This document shows positions 1-7,459 of a stretch of DNA of 38,163 nt, in pieces. The position numbers and the translations under genes were made by a program. Position 1 is the first letter of the stretch. Each line of letters begins with the position of its first letter. The notes beneath the pieces were generated by a model. That model did not search any database. It saw only the letters and a list, made by a program, of their open reading frames with translations, and had not been told where the DNA came from. Source of the DNA: JBGSOV01 sp964558715 (lineage in GTDB: Bacteria > Patescibacteriota > Gracilibacteria > CAIRYL01 > GCA-016699755); assembly GCA_964558715.1 (NCBI GenBank), contig CAZLFD010000009.1, forward strand, positions 1-38,163. Direction: 5' to 3'.

Positions 1-60
1 CAGAATGTCGCGAAGTCGAAGCCACGGAGCTTTAGCCCGTGGTTTCAGTTCACTTGTCGT
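1..60. mobile_element. Possible IS200/IS605-type right-end hairpin at window edge
   Basis: Positions 21-41 form a six-base-pair hairpin (CCACGG / CCGTGG) preceded by GAAG and followed by TTTCAGTTCAC. A GAA-stem-CTTTAG-stem-TTCA arrangement is what I associate with the subterminal palindrome at the right end of IS200/IS605 and TnpB elements. One frame reads 20 codons into a TAA at 61-63, which could be the tail of a tnpB gene, but no diagnostic transposase residues are inside the window. The body of any element would lie to the left. It could also be an isolated REP-like palindrome. Confidence 0.3.
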
Positions 61-163
61 TAACACATGATTGGAGTGGAGGTTTTCTTTTCCAAATCGA
101 CCATGACTAAAAGATAAGGTTAAAGGAGGACGAATTCTAGGTGCGAGTACGTGCAGCACGCCT

Positions 164-2290
164 CTACAACTTTTCTAGCGGTGCGACCGAGAGTGCCAGC
201 TTTTTTTGGCCGTCTGTATCAAAAGCGATCGTCGCCACGCCATCATGCACGGCAATAACACTACCGGCACCGAAGACGGCATGACGTACGCGTTCTCCTG
301 GTTCCAAATCGAAAAATTCGGCAATTTCATCCTCGATTGAGCTATAACTCCATTCATCGTCCGCATTTGAAGCGTGCTCGGCATTGGGGCGCGAAATACA
401 ATCAGTTGGAATCTCATCTAAAAAGCGGCTTGCCGGGTTTCGCTTTACTTCACCAAAACCCATGCGGCTGTCTGTGCGTAGGATGATCAACTTTTCCATG
501 GCGCGCGTCATGCCCACGTACATCAGGCGACGCTCTTCTTCGATGCCATCCGGATCAAACAGACTGCGAGCATGTGGCAGAATACCTTCTTCTAACCCCG
601 GCAAAAAGACGACCGGAAACTCTAATCCTTTGCTGGTGTGCAAAGTCATAATCGTGACACGGTCGAGCGATTCAATCGAGTCGGCATCGGATATCAGCGC
701 GACTTCCTCCAAAAAATGCGAAAGTGCGGTCTCTTTTTCATGTCCGTCATATTTTTGGGCGACCGACTGCAACTCCAAAATATTATCAAAGCGCATTTCG
801 CCTTCTTCGGTGCCGTCACGGTAAAATGCCTCGAGCTCAAAAGCCTCTACCACTTGGCGAATCAACTCGCCTGGGGTCACTTGGGTACGTTTTGCGCGTA
901 ATGCTGATATTTTACTGGCAAAACCCATGATGGCGTTTTTAGCGGCGGGTGGAATTCCATCGGCAAACTCGATATGATCAAACACCTCACTGATGCTCAC
1001 ATTGCGGTCGTTGGCATATTGCGACAGGCGGGCGATGGTGGTGGCGCCGATTTTGCGCGGCGGCAGATTGATGATTCTGAGCAGTGAAACGTTATCGAGC
1101 GGATTACTGATAAACTTTAGGTAGGCGAGAATATCGCGGATTTCTTTGCGCGCGTAAAACTTCAGCCCACCAACGATCTGGTAGGGGATAGCATGGCGTA
1201 AAGCAGCTTCTTCGAGAACGCGCGATTGCACGTTGGTACGGATGAGTATCGCAAACTCTGAATATTTTTTCTGCTCTAGATCCTTAAGCCCTTCAATAGT
1301 TCGGATGATAATCTCTGCCTCTTCGCGTTCGTCTCGGCAATCAATGATCTCGACAAGCTCACCGGCGCCGGCTTCTGTCCACATCTTTTTTGGTACGCGG
1401 CTGACATTATTGGCTATTACCCCATCTGCCGCATCCAGGATATTCTGTGAGCTCCGATAATTTTGCTCGAGCTTGATAATGCGCGCATCGTCGAAGTGCT
1501 TCTGAAAATCCAACAAATTCGTGATATCTGCACCGCGAAAACTATAGATCGACTGGTCAGAGTCGCCAATGGCGCAAAGATTGCGGTGGTCGGTGGCAAG
1601 CATCTGTAAAAAGCGGAACTGTACGGCATTTGTATCCTGAAATTCATCCACCGAAATGTATTGCCAACGTTTGCGATATTTCTCCAATATCCTCGGAAAC
1701 TGCTCAAAGAGCACCACTGGGAGTACGATAAGATCATCAAAATCGACCGTATTCGCCGTTAACTTCTCTGCTTCGTATTTTTTATAGACGTCGGCGGCAA
1801 TGGTATCTATCGGGCCATTGGCTTGCACCGCAAAGTCTTCCGGATTGACGAATTCGTTTTTGGCGAGCGAGATCTTACTTTGAATGACTTTTGGGTGGAT
1901 TTTTTTATCGTCGATTCCCGCGCCTTTCATGATCTTCTTGATGAGCGCCAAGGCATCATCGGCATCTAAAATAGTAAACGAGCGAGCTCTGCCCAGCTCC
2001 TCTGCTTCTGCACGTAAAATACGCACGCCAATACTGTGGAACGTGCCGATAAGCGGTTCATCGGCATCGCGTTGCAAAAGGGCGCGTACGCGTTCTTTCA
2101 TCTCGTTCGCGGCTTTGTTGGTAAATGTGACTGCCAAAATCTGCCAAGGCAAAATGCCGCACTCGATCATAAAAGCGATGCGGTGGGTAAGAGCGCGCGT
2201 TTTGCCACTGCCGGCACCGGCGACTACGAGCACCGGGCCAGTAACGCATTCTGCCGCTTCGCGCTGACGTGGGTTGAGCCCTGAAAGCAA
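164..2290 (-). CDS. pcrA: UvrD/PcrA-type superfamily 1 DNA helicase
   Basis: ATP-dependent 3'-5' DNA helicase acting in nucleotide excision repair, mismatch repair or replication-fork clearance. The 708-residue protein has all SF1A motifs in order: Q motif LNPRQRE (residues 5-11), Walker A GAGSGKT (25-31), Ia TFTNKAANEM, II VDEFQDTN (about 215), III GDSDQSIYSFRGAD, IV QNYRSSQNI, V TLHTSKGLEFP (about 550) and VI RLMYVGMTRA. The C-terminal 50 residues (GERVRHAVFGAGSV onward) match the Tudor-like tail of PcrA, which contacts RNA polymerase in known homologues. Length is usual for the family. The start is TTG at 2290, the first acceptable codon after an in-frame stop at 2330-2332. No Shine-Dalgarno sequence precedes it. 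It appears monocistronic, facing the window edge, and no terminator is evident downstream. PcrA and UvrD cannot be told apart from sequence alone; the Tudor-like tail is common to both. Confidence 0.93.
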   Translation of the reverse strand: MLSGLNPRQREAAECVTGPVLVVAGAGSGKTRALTHRIAFMIECGILPWQILAVTFTNKAANEMKERVRALLQRDADEPLIGTFHSIGVRILRAEAEELGRARSFTILDADDALALIKKIMKGAGIDDKKIHPKVIQSKISLAKNEFVNPEDFAVQANGPIDTIAADVYKKYEAEKLTANTVDFDDLIVLPVVLFEQFPRILEKYRKRWQYISVDEFQDTNAVQFRFLQMLATDHRNLCAIGDSDQSIYSFRGADITNLLDFQKHFDDARIIKLEQNYRSSQNILDAADGVIANNVSRVPKKMWTEAGAGELVEIIDCRDEREEAEIIIRTIEGLKDLEQKKYSEFAILIRTNVQSRVLEEAALRHAIPYQIVGGLKFYARKEIRDILAYLKFISNPLDNVSLLRIINLPPRKIGATTIARLSQYANDRNVSISEVFDHIEFADGIPPAAKNAIMGFASKISALRAKRTQVTPGELIRQVVEAFELEAFYRDGTEEGEMRFDNILELQSVAQKYDGHEKETALSHFLEEVALISDADSIESLDRVTIMTLHTSKGLEFPVVFLPGLEEGILPHARSLFDPDGIEEERRLMYVGMTRAMEKLIILRTDSRMGFGEVKRNPASRFLDEIPTDCISRPNAEHASNADDEWSYSSIEDEIAEFFDLEPGERVRHAVFGAGSVIAVHDGVATIAFDTDGQKKLALSVAPLEKL

Positions 2291-2365
2291 GGGGGTGATT
2301 GATAAAAAGCTTCCAGTATTATGCCGTATTCAACCCGCCAGTTACAAGTCGCAAGTGCTGAGAAT

Positions 2366-2397
2366 ATAAAAAAGCCCGGGACTTCAGTTCCGGGCTT
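2366..2397 (-). terminator. Rho-independent terminator after the LPXTG gene
   Basis: Arms AAGCCCGG (2372-2379) and CCGGGCTT (2390-2397) close a ten-base loop. On the minus strand the stem is followed by a TTTTTT run, so it ends transcription of the gene stopping at 2426. Confidence 0.85.
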
Positions 2398-2425
2398 ATT
2401 CTCTTATAACTTAGAACTTGCGATC

Positions 2426-3775
2426 TTACTTCTTCTTTCGCATATAACGCAGGCTGGTTCCGGCAAGTGCAAAGCCCATAGCGATAAGAGCTGCTGGCCC
2501 TCCTGTTGCGGGTAGTGCCGGTAAACTCACCATGCGGATCAGGCCGACACTTTCGTTTCCGGCTACGTCTTCGGTCGTTATACGATAAGTGATCTCGGTT
2601 TCCGGTTGCTCCGAAACTTCTTTTTTAGTTGCGGTCTTCCCTAGCGATTCGGCATCACTCCATAATGTACCGCCATTGGTGCTGCGGTAGTAGAGCTGGT
2701 CGTTGAGGTCGCCGGCGGTATCGGCACTTGGTGTCCAGGTGAGGGTGACGAGATAATCGCTCAGGCGTGCAACGTACGAAGCCATCAAGTTGCTGACGTC
2801 TTCTGGCGGAGTCGTATCTTCTTCTTCAGCATCCCAAGGAAACAGCTCATCTTCGCCATCATCTTCTTCATCATCAAGAGCAAGTAATTCCTCTAAAAAC
2901 GGATCTGGAGTCGCTTCTGACTCTTCTTCGGGAGCCGCCTCGTATTCACCACCATCCTCTTCTTCACCTTCCATCACTAACAGTGGAGTCAAGTCGACCG
3001 GGTCGCCATCGGAACCGGCAAAGACCGCATTATCGGTGCTACCGCTTTCAATCGGATTCTCGTTGAGGTCGGTTATTTGTGCGGATGCTGTAATGCGATA
3101 GCTTTCTTCGGCGCTCAGATCTGCAGAAGTGAGGATTACTTCAGAGCCGATTTCTTCCGCTGTGTCGATATCGAGAGCATACGCTGCAGAAAGCACTTCG
3201 ATTGTGGTAAGGTCATCGTTTTCCATGGCGATCACAAAAGCGAGATCGGCATTTTCTGTGGGAAGGAGGATATCTTCTGAAAAGACGACACTGATCTGCG
3301 AGCGACTCAGCGCTTCGGCAGAAATAACGATGGGCGCATCATCGATCTCTTCGACGAGTTCGCCGACCGGAGTCGCGGTAACTTCTGTGCTGGGCGGAGT
3401 TTCGCTACCATCGCCAAAAATGGCAATAACCGTAAAGAAGTATTCAGTATCATTTGTAAGATCCTCGATTTTCGTACTTGGAATACTATCGTCGATCTCT
3501 TCAGAATATTCATACTCTTCTGTGTCGCCGCTCTCGACTGACTGCTTACCATATTCTACTCGATAGCCGACGGCCTCTTCACCCTCTTCATCTTTTTTAG
3601 AGTTCCAGATAAGGATGACTGAACCATTACCAGCAGTAGCCGATACGCCTTCGACACTGTCGGAGTTTGCCTGGGCGATAATATCTTCGACGTTTTCTTC
3701 GAAGAAGGCGAGTGCAGGTGAGATACCAGTAACTACCAGTGTGATGACTGTAAGAGTCGAGATTATATTTTTCAT
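2426..3775 (-). CDS. LPXTG-anchored surface protein with fibronectin type III-like domains
   Basis: Predicted secreted 449-residue protein covalently attached to the cell wall by a sortase. It has a Sec signal peptide (K2, hydrophobic core, cleavage near ALA-FF at residues 21-25). An FnIII-like domain (about 42-135) is followed by a SbsA/Big_5-like beta domain beginning APIVISAEAL (about 145-250). A Glu/Asp-rich linker (about 265-320) leads to a second FnIII-like domain opening with DTTPPEDVSNL. The end is a textbook sorting signal: LPATG at 421-425, a hydrophobic stretch and RKKK. I chose ATG 3775 because it starts the signal peptide directly; an in-frame ATG at 3817 lies almost on the predicted transcription start. 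A promoter is visible upstream and a strong terminator downstream, so it is probably monocistronic. Ligand and role are unknown. No sortase gene is in this window. Domain assignment of the middle part is by fold pattern only. Confidence 0.8.
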   Translation of the reverse strand: MKNIISTLTVITLVVTGISPALAFFEENVEDIIAQANSDSVEGVSATAGNGSVILIWNSKKDEEGEEAVGYRVEYGKQSVESGDTEEYEYSEEIDDSIPSTKIEDLTNDTEYFFTVIAIFGDGSETPPSTEVTATPVGELVEEIDDAPIVISAEALSRSQISVVFSEDILLPTENADLAFVIAMENDDLTTIEVLSAAYALDIDTAEEIGSEVILTSADLSAEESYRITASAQITDLNENPIESGSTDNAVFAGSDGDPVDLTPLLVMEGEEEDGGEYEAAPEEESEATPDPFLEELLALDDEEDDGEDELFPWDAEEEDTTPPEDVSNLMASYVARLSDYLVTLTWTPSADTAGDLNDQLYYRSTNGGTLWSDAESLGKTATKKEVSEQPETEITYRITTEDVAGNESVGLIRMVSLPALPATGGPAALIAMGFALAGTSLRYMRKKK

Positions 3776-3818
3776 GAGAAGAACAAGAGGTTTTTCTGTT
3801 TGGGGGATTTTGCCCATT

Positions 3819-3847
3819 AGTGTATTTTGCCATAAAAAGATATTAAA
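3819..3847 (-). promoter_or_regulatory. Promoter of the LPXTG protein gene
   Basis: On the minus strand, TTTAAT (3842-3847) is followed after 17 bases by TACACT (3819-3824), preceded by TGGCAAAA. Transcription would start near 3812, giving a leader of about 37 bases to ATG 3775. The sequence TGGCAAAATACA recurs in front of ruvB at 6367-6378. Confidence 0.45.
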
Positions 3848-3889
3848 TGCAAGTTTTTCCGATTGTCAATAATCATATCTCTCCACATC

Positions 3890-3920
3890 AAAAAGCCTGC
3901 TGATCTTTCATCCAGCAGGC
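3890..3920 (-). terminator. Rho-independent terminator after the pilin-like pair
   Basis: Arms GCCTGCTG (3895-3902) and CAGCAGGC (3913-3920) are perfectly complementary. On the minus strand the stem is followed by TTTTTGAT, just past the stop codon at 3946. Confidence 0.85.
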
Positions 3921-3945
3921 CTGATTGTTCCTGTTCTAAATTTTG

Positions 3946-4440
3946 CTAGGCTCCCGTGCCGATTGCGCTTGAGACCATGTAGACAATGCCAAACGACATC
4001 AGGGCAACGATAAGCCCGATAATCGACCAGCGCATGATATCTTTGGCGTGCTCGACTCTTTCTTCGTCGCCCGCCGCCATTGAAAAATTGAGCGCTCCCC
4101 AAATCAGAAAGCAGATCGCCAATCCGGCAGCCACTTCTGTCAGTACCGTCGCGCCCATGGCAATTGCTTCGGGCAATGAGTATTCATTGGCATCGGGCAG
4201 AAAAGAAGGGCCTTTGATCTGACCGAGTGTATTAATGGTGTCATCGCCAAAATTATCATGATACCCGCGCAGATCACCTCCTTCCTGTGGGCCAAGATTA
4301 TCTCCCGCACCAGATTGTTGGCCAGAACCACCATAATTTTCGGTACGTCCGCTTTGAGCGGGTACGGGAGGGCCTGCAGGTGGAGCGCCGGGTGCCGGTG
4401 CTTGGGCTGAAGCAGCCTTAAAAAAATCGGTTAACGCCAT
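3946..4440 (-). CDS. T4SS-pilin-like (TrbC/VirB2-type) membrane protein
   Basis: Small membrane protein of 164 residues resembling the TrbC/VirB2 pilin-like family common in Patescibacteria. The N-terminal third is a Pro/Ala/Gly-rich, probably extracytoplasmic segment (PAPGAPPAGPPVPAQ). The C-terminal half holds two hydrophobic helices (IAMGATVLTEVAAGLAICFL and IIGLIVALMSFGIVYMVSS) joined by a short charged turn GDEERVEHAKDIMRW, the hallmark of the family. ATG 4440 is chosen because it gives a 10-base overlap with the preceding gene (stop 4431-4433). An in-frame ATG at 4470 would extend the overlap to 40 bases. It is translationally coupled to the upstream paralogue and the pair ends at the terminator 3890-3920. 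The true function in Patescibacteria is not known; no VirB4 or VirB6 partner is nearby. It could equally be a general small membrane scaffold. Confidence 0.7.
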   Translation of the reverse strand: MALTDFFKAASAQAPAPGAPPAGPPVPAQSGRTENYGGSGQQSGAGDNLGPQEGGDLRGYHDNFGDDTINTLGQIKGPSFLPDANEYSLPEAIAMGATVLTEVAAGLAICFLIWGALNFSMAAGDEERVEHAKDIMRWSIIGLIVALMSFGIVYMVSSAIGTGA

Positions 4441-5021
4441 ATGTTTATGACAAAAGAAAGAATGCCCCACGCAGAGAGGGCAATGATAAGGCCGAGAATA
4501 GAATACTTGATACCGTTCTTTCCCTTTTCAATCTTCAATTGGTCGGCACTGGCGGTGATCAAGCGAATAGACGAAGCCACAAGTGCGGCTGCCGAAACGG
4601 CGGCAACTACGGCCACAAATCCTTTGGCGGCACCTTCGAGAGCGTTTACGAGCGAGCCCAAGTCTTGCACCTGCTCTGTTTGGTGTGCGGGAGATTGGAT
4701 GAACCGGTTGAGTACAGCTGAGAGCAAGGTGATGAAGATCGCAATCACACTCCCGCGGATCGTCTGTCGCCCGATATCTGCCTTTTCTTCATCACCGCTT
4801 GAAGCAGAAAAAAGTAGCGCTCCCACTACGATACCGATAACGGCAATCGCAAACACGGCGCGCGTCGCCCATGCCCATACAGTGCTGATAAAATCACCAT
4901 AGGTAAGCACTTGTCCCACTTCGGTCGTTCGCTCGTCAATAGCGAACACGGCTTCTGGAATAAGCATGAATGCTGCAAAAAGCAGAAGACTGCCGAAAGT
5001 GAGGAATGACCTCTGGTGCAT
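4431..5021 (-). CDS. Double-unit pilin-like membrane protein
   Basis: A 196-residue protein with a signal peptide (hydrophobic residues 8-27, ending VFA-ID) followed by two copies of the pilin-like two-helix unit. The first unit centres on AVFAIAVIGIVVGALLFSAS-SGDEEKADIGRQTIRG-SVIAIFITLLSAV. The second centres on FVAVVAAVSAAALVASSIRL, then QLKIEKGKNGIKYSILGLII. The loop SGDEEKADIGRQTIRG corresponds to the charged turn of the single-unit paralogues at 3946-4440, 22126-22500 and 22530-22928. It is the first gene of a two-gene minus-strand unit, divergent from prmC. This looks like an internal duplication or fusion within the family. The topology (four helices after signal cleavage) is inferred from hydrophobicity. 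Function is unknown. Confidence 0.65.
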   Translation of the reverse strand: MHQRSFLTFGSLLLFAAFMLIPEAVFAIDERTTEVGQVLTYGDFISTVWAWATRAVFAIAVIGIVVGALLFSASSGDEEKADIGRQTIRGSVIAIFITLLSAVLNRFIQSPAHQTEQVQDLGSLVNALEGAAKGFVAVVAAVSAAALVASSIRLITASADQLKIEKGKNGIKYSILGLIIALSAWGILSFVINIWR

Positions 5022-5112
5022 GTATTTCGAGTGTTTTATGTCAGTACACTTCCTTTTTAAGAGACTTGTACACTATTATTCTAGCGGATTTTACAGATTT
5101 CTTCAAGAACGA

Positions 5113-5961
5113 ATGCGTATTGTCGATGTTCTCAAGCGGGCAAAGGGTGAGCTTGCTGCTTCAGGTACACCGCAGCTTGATGCTGAGGTATTGCTGGCGC
5201 ACGTACTGGGGAAAACGCGTGAGTTCCTCATAGCGCGACCAGAGTACCTGCTGTCATCTGCCGAGCAAAAGAAAATAGGGATTGCCTTGCAGCAGCGCAA
5301 AAGAGGCATTCCTGTTGCGCACATTCTCGGCAAAAGCGAATTTTACGGCCTGGAATTCATCGTCACGCATGATGTCTTGGTACCGCGGCCCGAGACCGAA
5401 CTCATTGTAGAAGCGGCGATCAAACTCCTCCAAAAAGGCGGAACACTACTCGATATCGGCACGGGTTCAGGCTGCATTCCCATTGCCGTCGCAAAGCATG
5501 TTTCTGCCGATATATACGCGACCGATATATCAGAAGCAGCACTGACAGTCGCGCAGCAAAATGCAAAGAAGCATCGTGTTGACATCCACTTTAAACAAAT
5601 CGATCTGCTGAATGGAATCGATTTCACGAGCCTTACAAAAAATCCGATTATGATTACAGCAAATCTGCCGTATGTCCCTAGCCCCATGCGCCATATCTCC
5701 ACCACTTACGAACCAACCGAAGCGATAGAATCTGGCGCAGACGGCCTCGATCATTACCGGCGATTTTTTCAAGAGTTGACCCAAGTCCGTTTCGATTACT
5801 GCTTGTTCGAATATCATCCACCCCAAAAGGAGGAGCTAGAATCCATTACGGCAAACCTTTTTCCAGATGCGAAGATCGAGTTTCATCAAGATCATGCCGG
5901 ATTGTGGCGGTATGGCAATCTGACAAGAAATGATGTAACCTCAAATCATGCCAATGATTAA
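5113..5961 (+). CDS. prmC: Peptide chain release factor N5-glutamine methyltransferase
   Basis: S-adenosylmethionine-dependent enzyme that methylates the glutamine of the GGQ motif in release factors RF1/RF2. The 282-residue length matches the family. An N-terminal helical domain (about 1-80, with the family phrase LDAEVLLAHVLGKTREFL) recognises the factor. The Rossmann domain carries the SAM loop LLDIGTGSGCIPIA (about 115-128) after VPRPETE, itself a PrmC signature. The glutamine-binding motif, usually NPPY, reads NLPY here (ITANLPYVPSPM); the essential Asn, second Pro and Tyr are kept. I take ATG 5113 as start because the family N-terminus (MRIVDVLKRAKGEL) begins there, although the frame is open back to 4966. 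No Shine-Dalgarno sequence is present. It overlaps the next gene by 14 bases, implying coupled translation. Confidence 0.9.
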   Translation: MRIVDVLKRAKGELAASGTPQLDAEVLLAHVLGKTREFLIARPEYLLSSAEQKKIGIALQQRKRGIPVAHILGKSEFYGLEFIVTHDVLVPRPETELIVEAAIKLLQKGGTLLDIGTGSGCIPIAVAKHVSADIYATDISEAALTVAQQNAKKHRVDIHFKQIDLLNGIDFTSLTKNPIMITANLPYVPSPMRHISTTYEPTEAIESGADGLDHYRRFFQELTQVRFDYCLFEYHPPQKEELESITANLFPDAKIEFHQDHAGLWRYGNLTRNDVTSNHAND

Positions 5962-6271
5962 TATTGAATTCGACGATACATGTGTTCCTCAGGAGCAAAT
6001 CCAAAACCTTTCTTGTGCTGTCCGGTCTATTGTGTCTAGAGCCACCAATATCGATGATGTTTTTGTGTACGCAAATAGTTCCCAAATCAAAATTGCAATC
6101 GCACCGATTGAGTTATTCATACAAATGAGTTCGGCAGCAATGAATAATAGGGAAGCATTATTTGCCGCGATAAAGTCAGGATTATCAGTCTGGAAAGAAG
6201 AATCCAGTTTTTCTCATCCGATCAACCTAACGCTGATTCCCATGGATTGGAAAGTAGAGACAGGCATCTAG
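5948..6271 (+). CDS. Small tautomerase/MIF-superfamily-like protein
   Basis: A 107-residue protein whose start overlaps the end of prmC by 14 bases. It begins Met-Pro with a beta-strand pattern MPMINIEFDD. This would expose Pro1 after methionine removal, as in the catalytic base of 4-oxalocrotonate and CHMI-type tautomerases. The rest fits the same beta-alpha-beta plan: a helix (QEQIQNLSCAVRSIVSRA), strand, a helix with REALFAAIKSGLSVWK, and a final strand INLTLIPMDWKVETGI. The assignment rests on pattern, not on a close match, and substrate is unknown. A second ATG six bases on (5954) would remove the proline, so the first ATG is favoured if the family is right. The coupling to prmC implies co-expression but no obvious shared role. 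Confidence 0.45.
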   Translation: MPMINIEFDDTCVPQEQIQNLSCAVRSIVSRATNIDDVFVYANSSQIKIAIAPIELFIQMSSAAMNNREALFAAIKSGLSVWKEESSFSHPINLTLIPMDWKVETGI

Positions 6272-6277
6272 TTGTTT

Positions 6278-6305
6278 GTAGGGGCATACTGCAGCGTGCC
6301 CGTAC
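6278..6305. repeat. GTAGGGGCA...TGCCC palindrome
   Basis: A 28-base near-perfect palindrome centred on CTGCAG, with outer arms GTAGGGGCA and TGCCCGTAC. It resembles the GTAGGGGC-type palindromic intergenic repeats scattered in many bacterial genomes. It has no U-run and so is not a typical terminator. Confidence 0.45.
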
Positions 6306-6321
6306 GCATGCTCTGATACAC

Positions 6322-6350
6322 CCTGAGGAGACTATTGAAACTCAGGTTTC
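6322..6350 (+). terminator. Possible weak terminator after prmC and the small protein
   Basis: CCTGAG (6322-6327) pairs with CTCAGG (6341-6346) and is followed by the T-rich TTTCTTCTT. The stem is short and the T-run interrupted, but it lies correctly between the prmC unit and the ruvB promoter. Confidence 0.35.
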
Positions 6351-6353
6351 TTC

Positions 6354-6380
6354 TTGCTGCGTTTTTTGGCAAAATACATT
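6354..6380 (+). promoter_or_regulatory. Possible ruvB promoter
   Basis: TTGCTG (6354-6359) and TACATT (6375-6380) are 15 bases apart, with TGGCAAAA before the -10 box as at the LPXTG gene. The start point near 6387 would leave an 11-base leader before ATG 6398. Confidence 0.35.
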
Positions 6381-6397
6381 TGCAAATTTCTTGTGGT

Positions 6398-7441
6398 ATG
6401 GCGATTTTTCGGGGTGATACATCGGTATCGGCAAAAACGGAAACCGTGCCTGAAGAGGAATGGGTTGATACCACTTTGCGCCCAAAGTCGCTTGCTGACT
6501 TTGTCGGCCAATCTGGGCTAAAAAAGAATCTTTCGGTAATACTCGAGGCGGCAAAAAAACGCGAAGAAACCGCCCCGCATCTCCTCTTTTACGGTCCGCC
6601 AGGTCTGGGGAAGACCACGCTCGCCGGGATTATTGCCAAAGAAATGAATGGAACGCTGCGCATTTCATCTGGCCCGGCCATTGAAAAAGCGGGCGATCTG
6701 GCGGCAATCCTCTCAAACCTCGAAGAAGGTGATGTGCTCTTTATCGACGAGATTCACCGTTTACGCCGCCCGGTAGAAGAAATCCTCTATTCGGCGATGG
6801 AAGATTACGCTCTCGACCTTGTTGTCGGTAAAGGCCCGGGCGCACGCTCGATGCGCTTGCAACTGCCAAAGTTCACGCTCGTTGCCGCGACCACTCGGCT
6901 TGGGTCACTCTCGGCACCTTTGCGCGATCGCTTTGGTGAAAGCTTTCGTTTAGACTTTTATACGCCGGAAGATTTAGAGACGATCATCAAAGCGAATGCC
7001 GATACATTAGAAATCGCCATCGAAGCTCCTGCTGCATCTTTTATCTCGCGCTGCAGTCGAGGTACGCCGCGTGTTGCCAATCGTCTGCTTCAACGCCTGC
7101 GTGATTTTGCCCATGTCGACCATCTAGAAAAAATCGAACACGAATTAGCCCAAAAAGGTCTGGCCGCCCTTGGTGTGGATGAAATCGGCCTGACCGATGG
7201 TGATCGCGAGTTTTTGCGCGTGATGGCAGAAAAATTCTCGGGTGGACCGGTCGGATTATCAACCATTGCTGCTGCCACAAGTGAAGAAAGAGAGACCATC
7301 GAAGATATCCGCGAGCCGTTTTTACTCCAACTTGGGTTTCTAGCGCGCACCCCCAAAGGCCGTGTGCTCACCGAAGCCGCTTTTCATCACTTGCGCTTGC
7401 CATATCAACAGCGTACTTCTGATAACGTTGCCCTCTTCTGA
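6398..7441 (+). CDS. ruvB: Holliday junction branch migration ATPase RuvB
   Basis: Hexameric AAA+ motor that drives Holliday-junction migration together with RuvA. The 347-residue protein carries LRPKSLADFVGQ at the family N-terminus, Walker A GPPGLGKTT, Walker B LFIDEIHRL, the sensor-1/arginine-finger region ATTRLGSLSAPLRDRFG, and sensor-2 GTPRVANRLLQRLRDFA. The C-terminal winged-helix domain ends with FLARTPKGRVLTEAAFHHL. All catalytic positions look intact. ATG 6398 is chosen because the frame upstream (to a TTG at 6335) encodes unrelated residues and overlaps the predicted promoter. RuvA and RuvC are not in this window. No Shine-Dalgarno sequence is visible. The next gene begins 18 bases downstream on the same strand, so the two are likely co-transcribed. 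Confidence 0.95.
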   Translation: MAIFRGDTSVSAKTETVPEEEWVDTTLRPKSLADFVGQSGLKKNLSVILEAAKKREETAPHLLFYGPPGLGKTTLAGIIAKEMNGTLRISSGPAIEKAGDLAAILSNLEEGDVLFIDEIHRLRRPVEEILYSAMEDYALDLVVGKGPGARSMRLQLPKFTLVAATTRLGSLSAPLRDRFGESFRLDFYTPEDLETIIKANADTLEIAIEAPAASFISRCSRGTPRVANRLLQRLRDFAHVDHLEKIEHELAQKGLAALGVDEIGLTDGDREFLRVMAEKFSGGPVGLSTIAAATSEERETIEDIREPFLLQLGFLARTPKGRVLTEAAFHHLRLPYQQRTSDNVALF

Positions 7442-7459
7442 CTTACCGCTTAAACAGCC

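Noticed and set aside
2790..3101. Serine-rich plus-strand ORF opposite the LPXTG gene
   Set aside because: It is the antisense of the acidic linker (GAA/GAT codons read as TTC/ATC/TCA).
4966..5112. N-terminal extension of prmC
   Set aside because: The extra residues are not family-like and cross the divergent promoter region; homology begins at ATG 5113.
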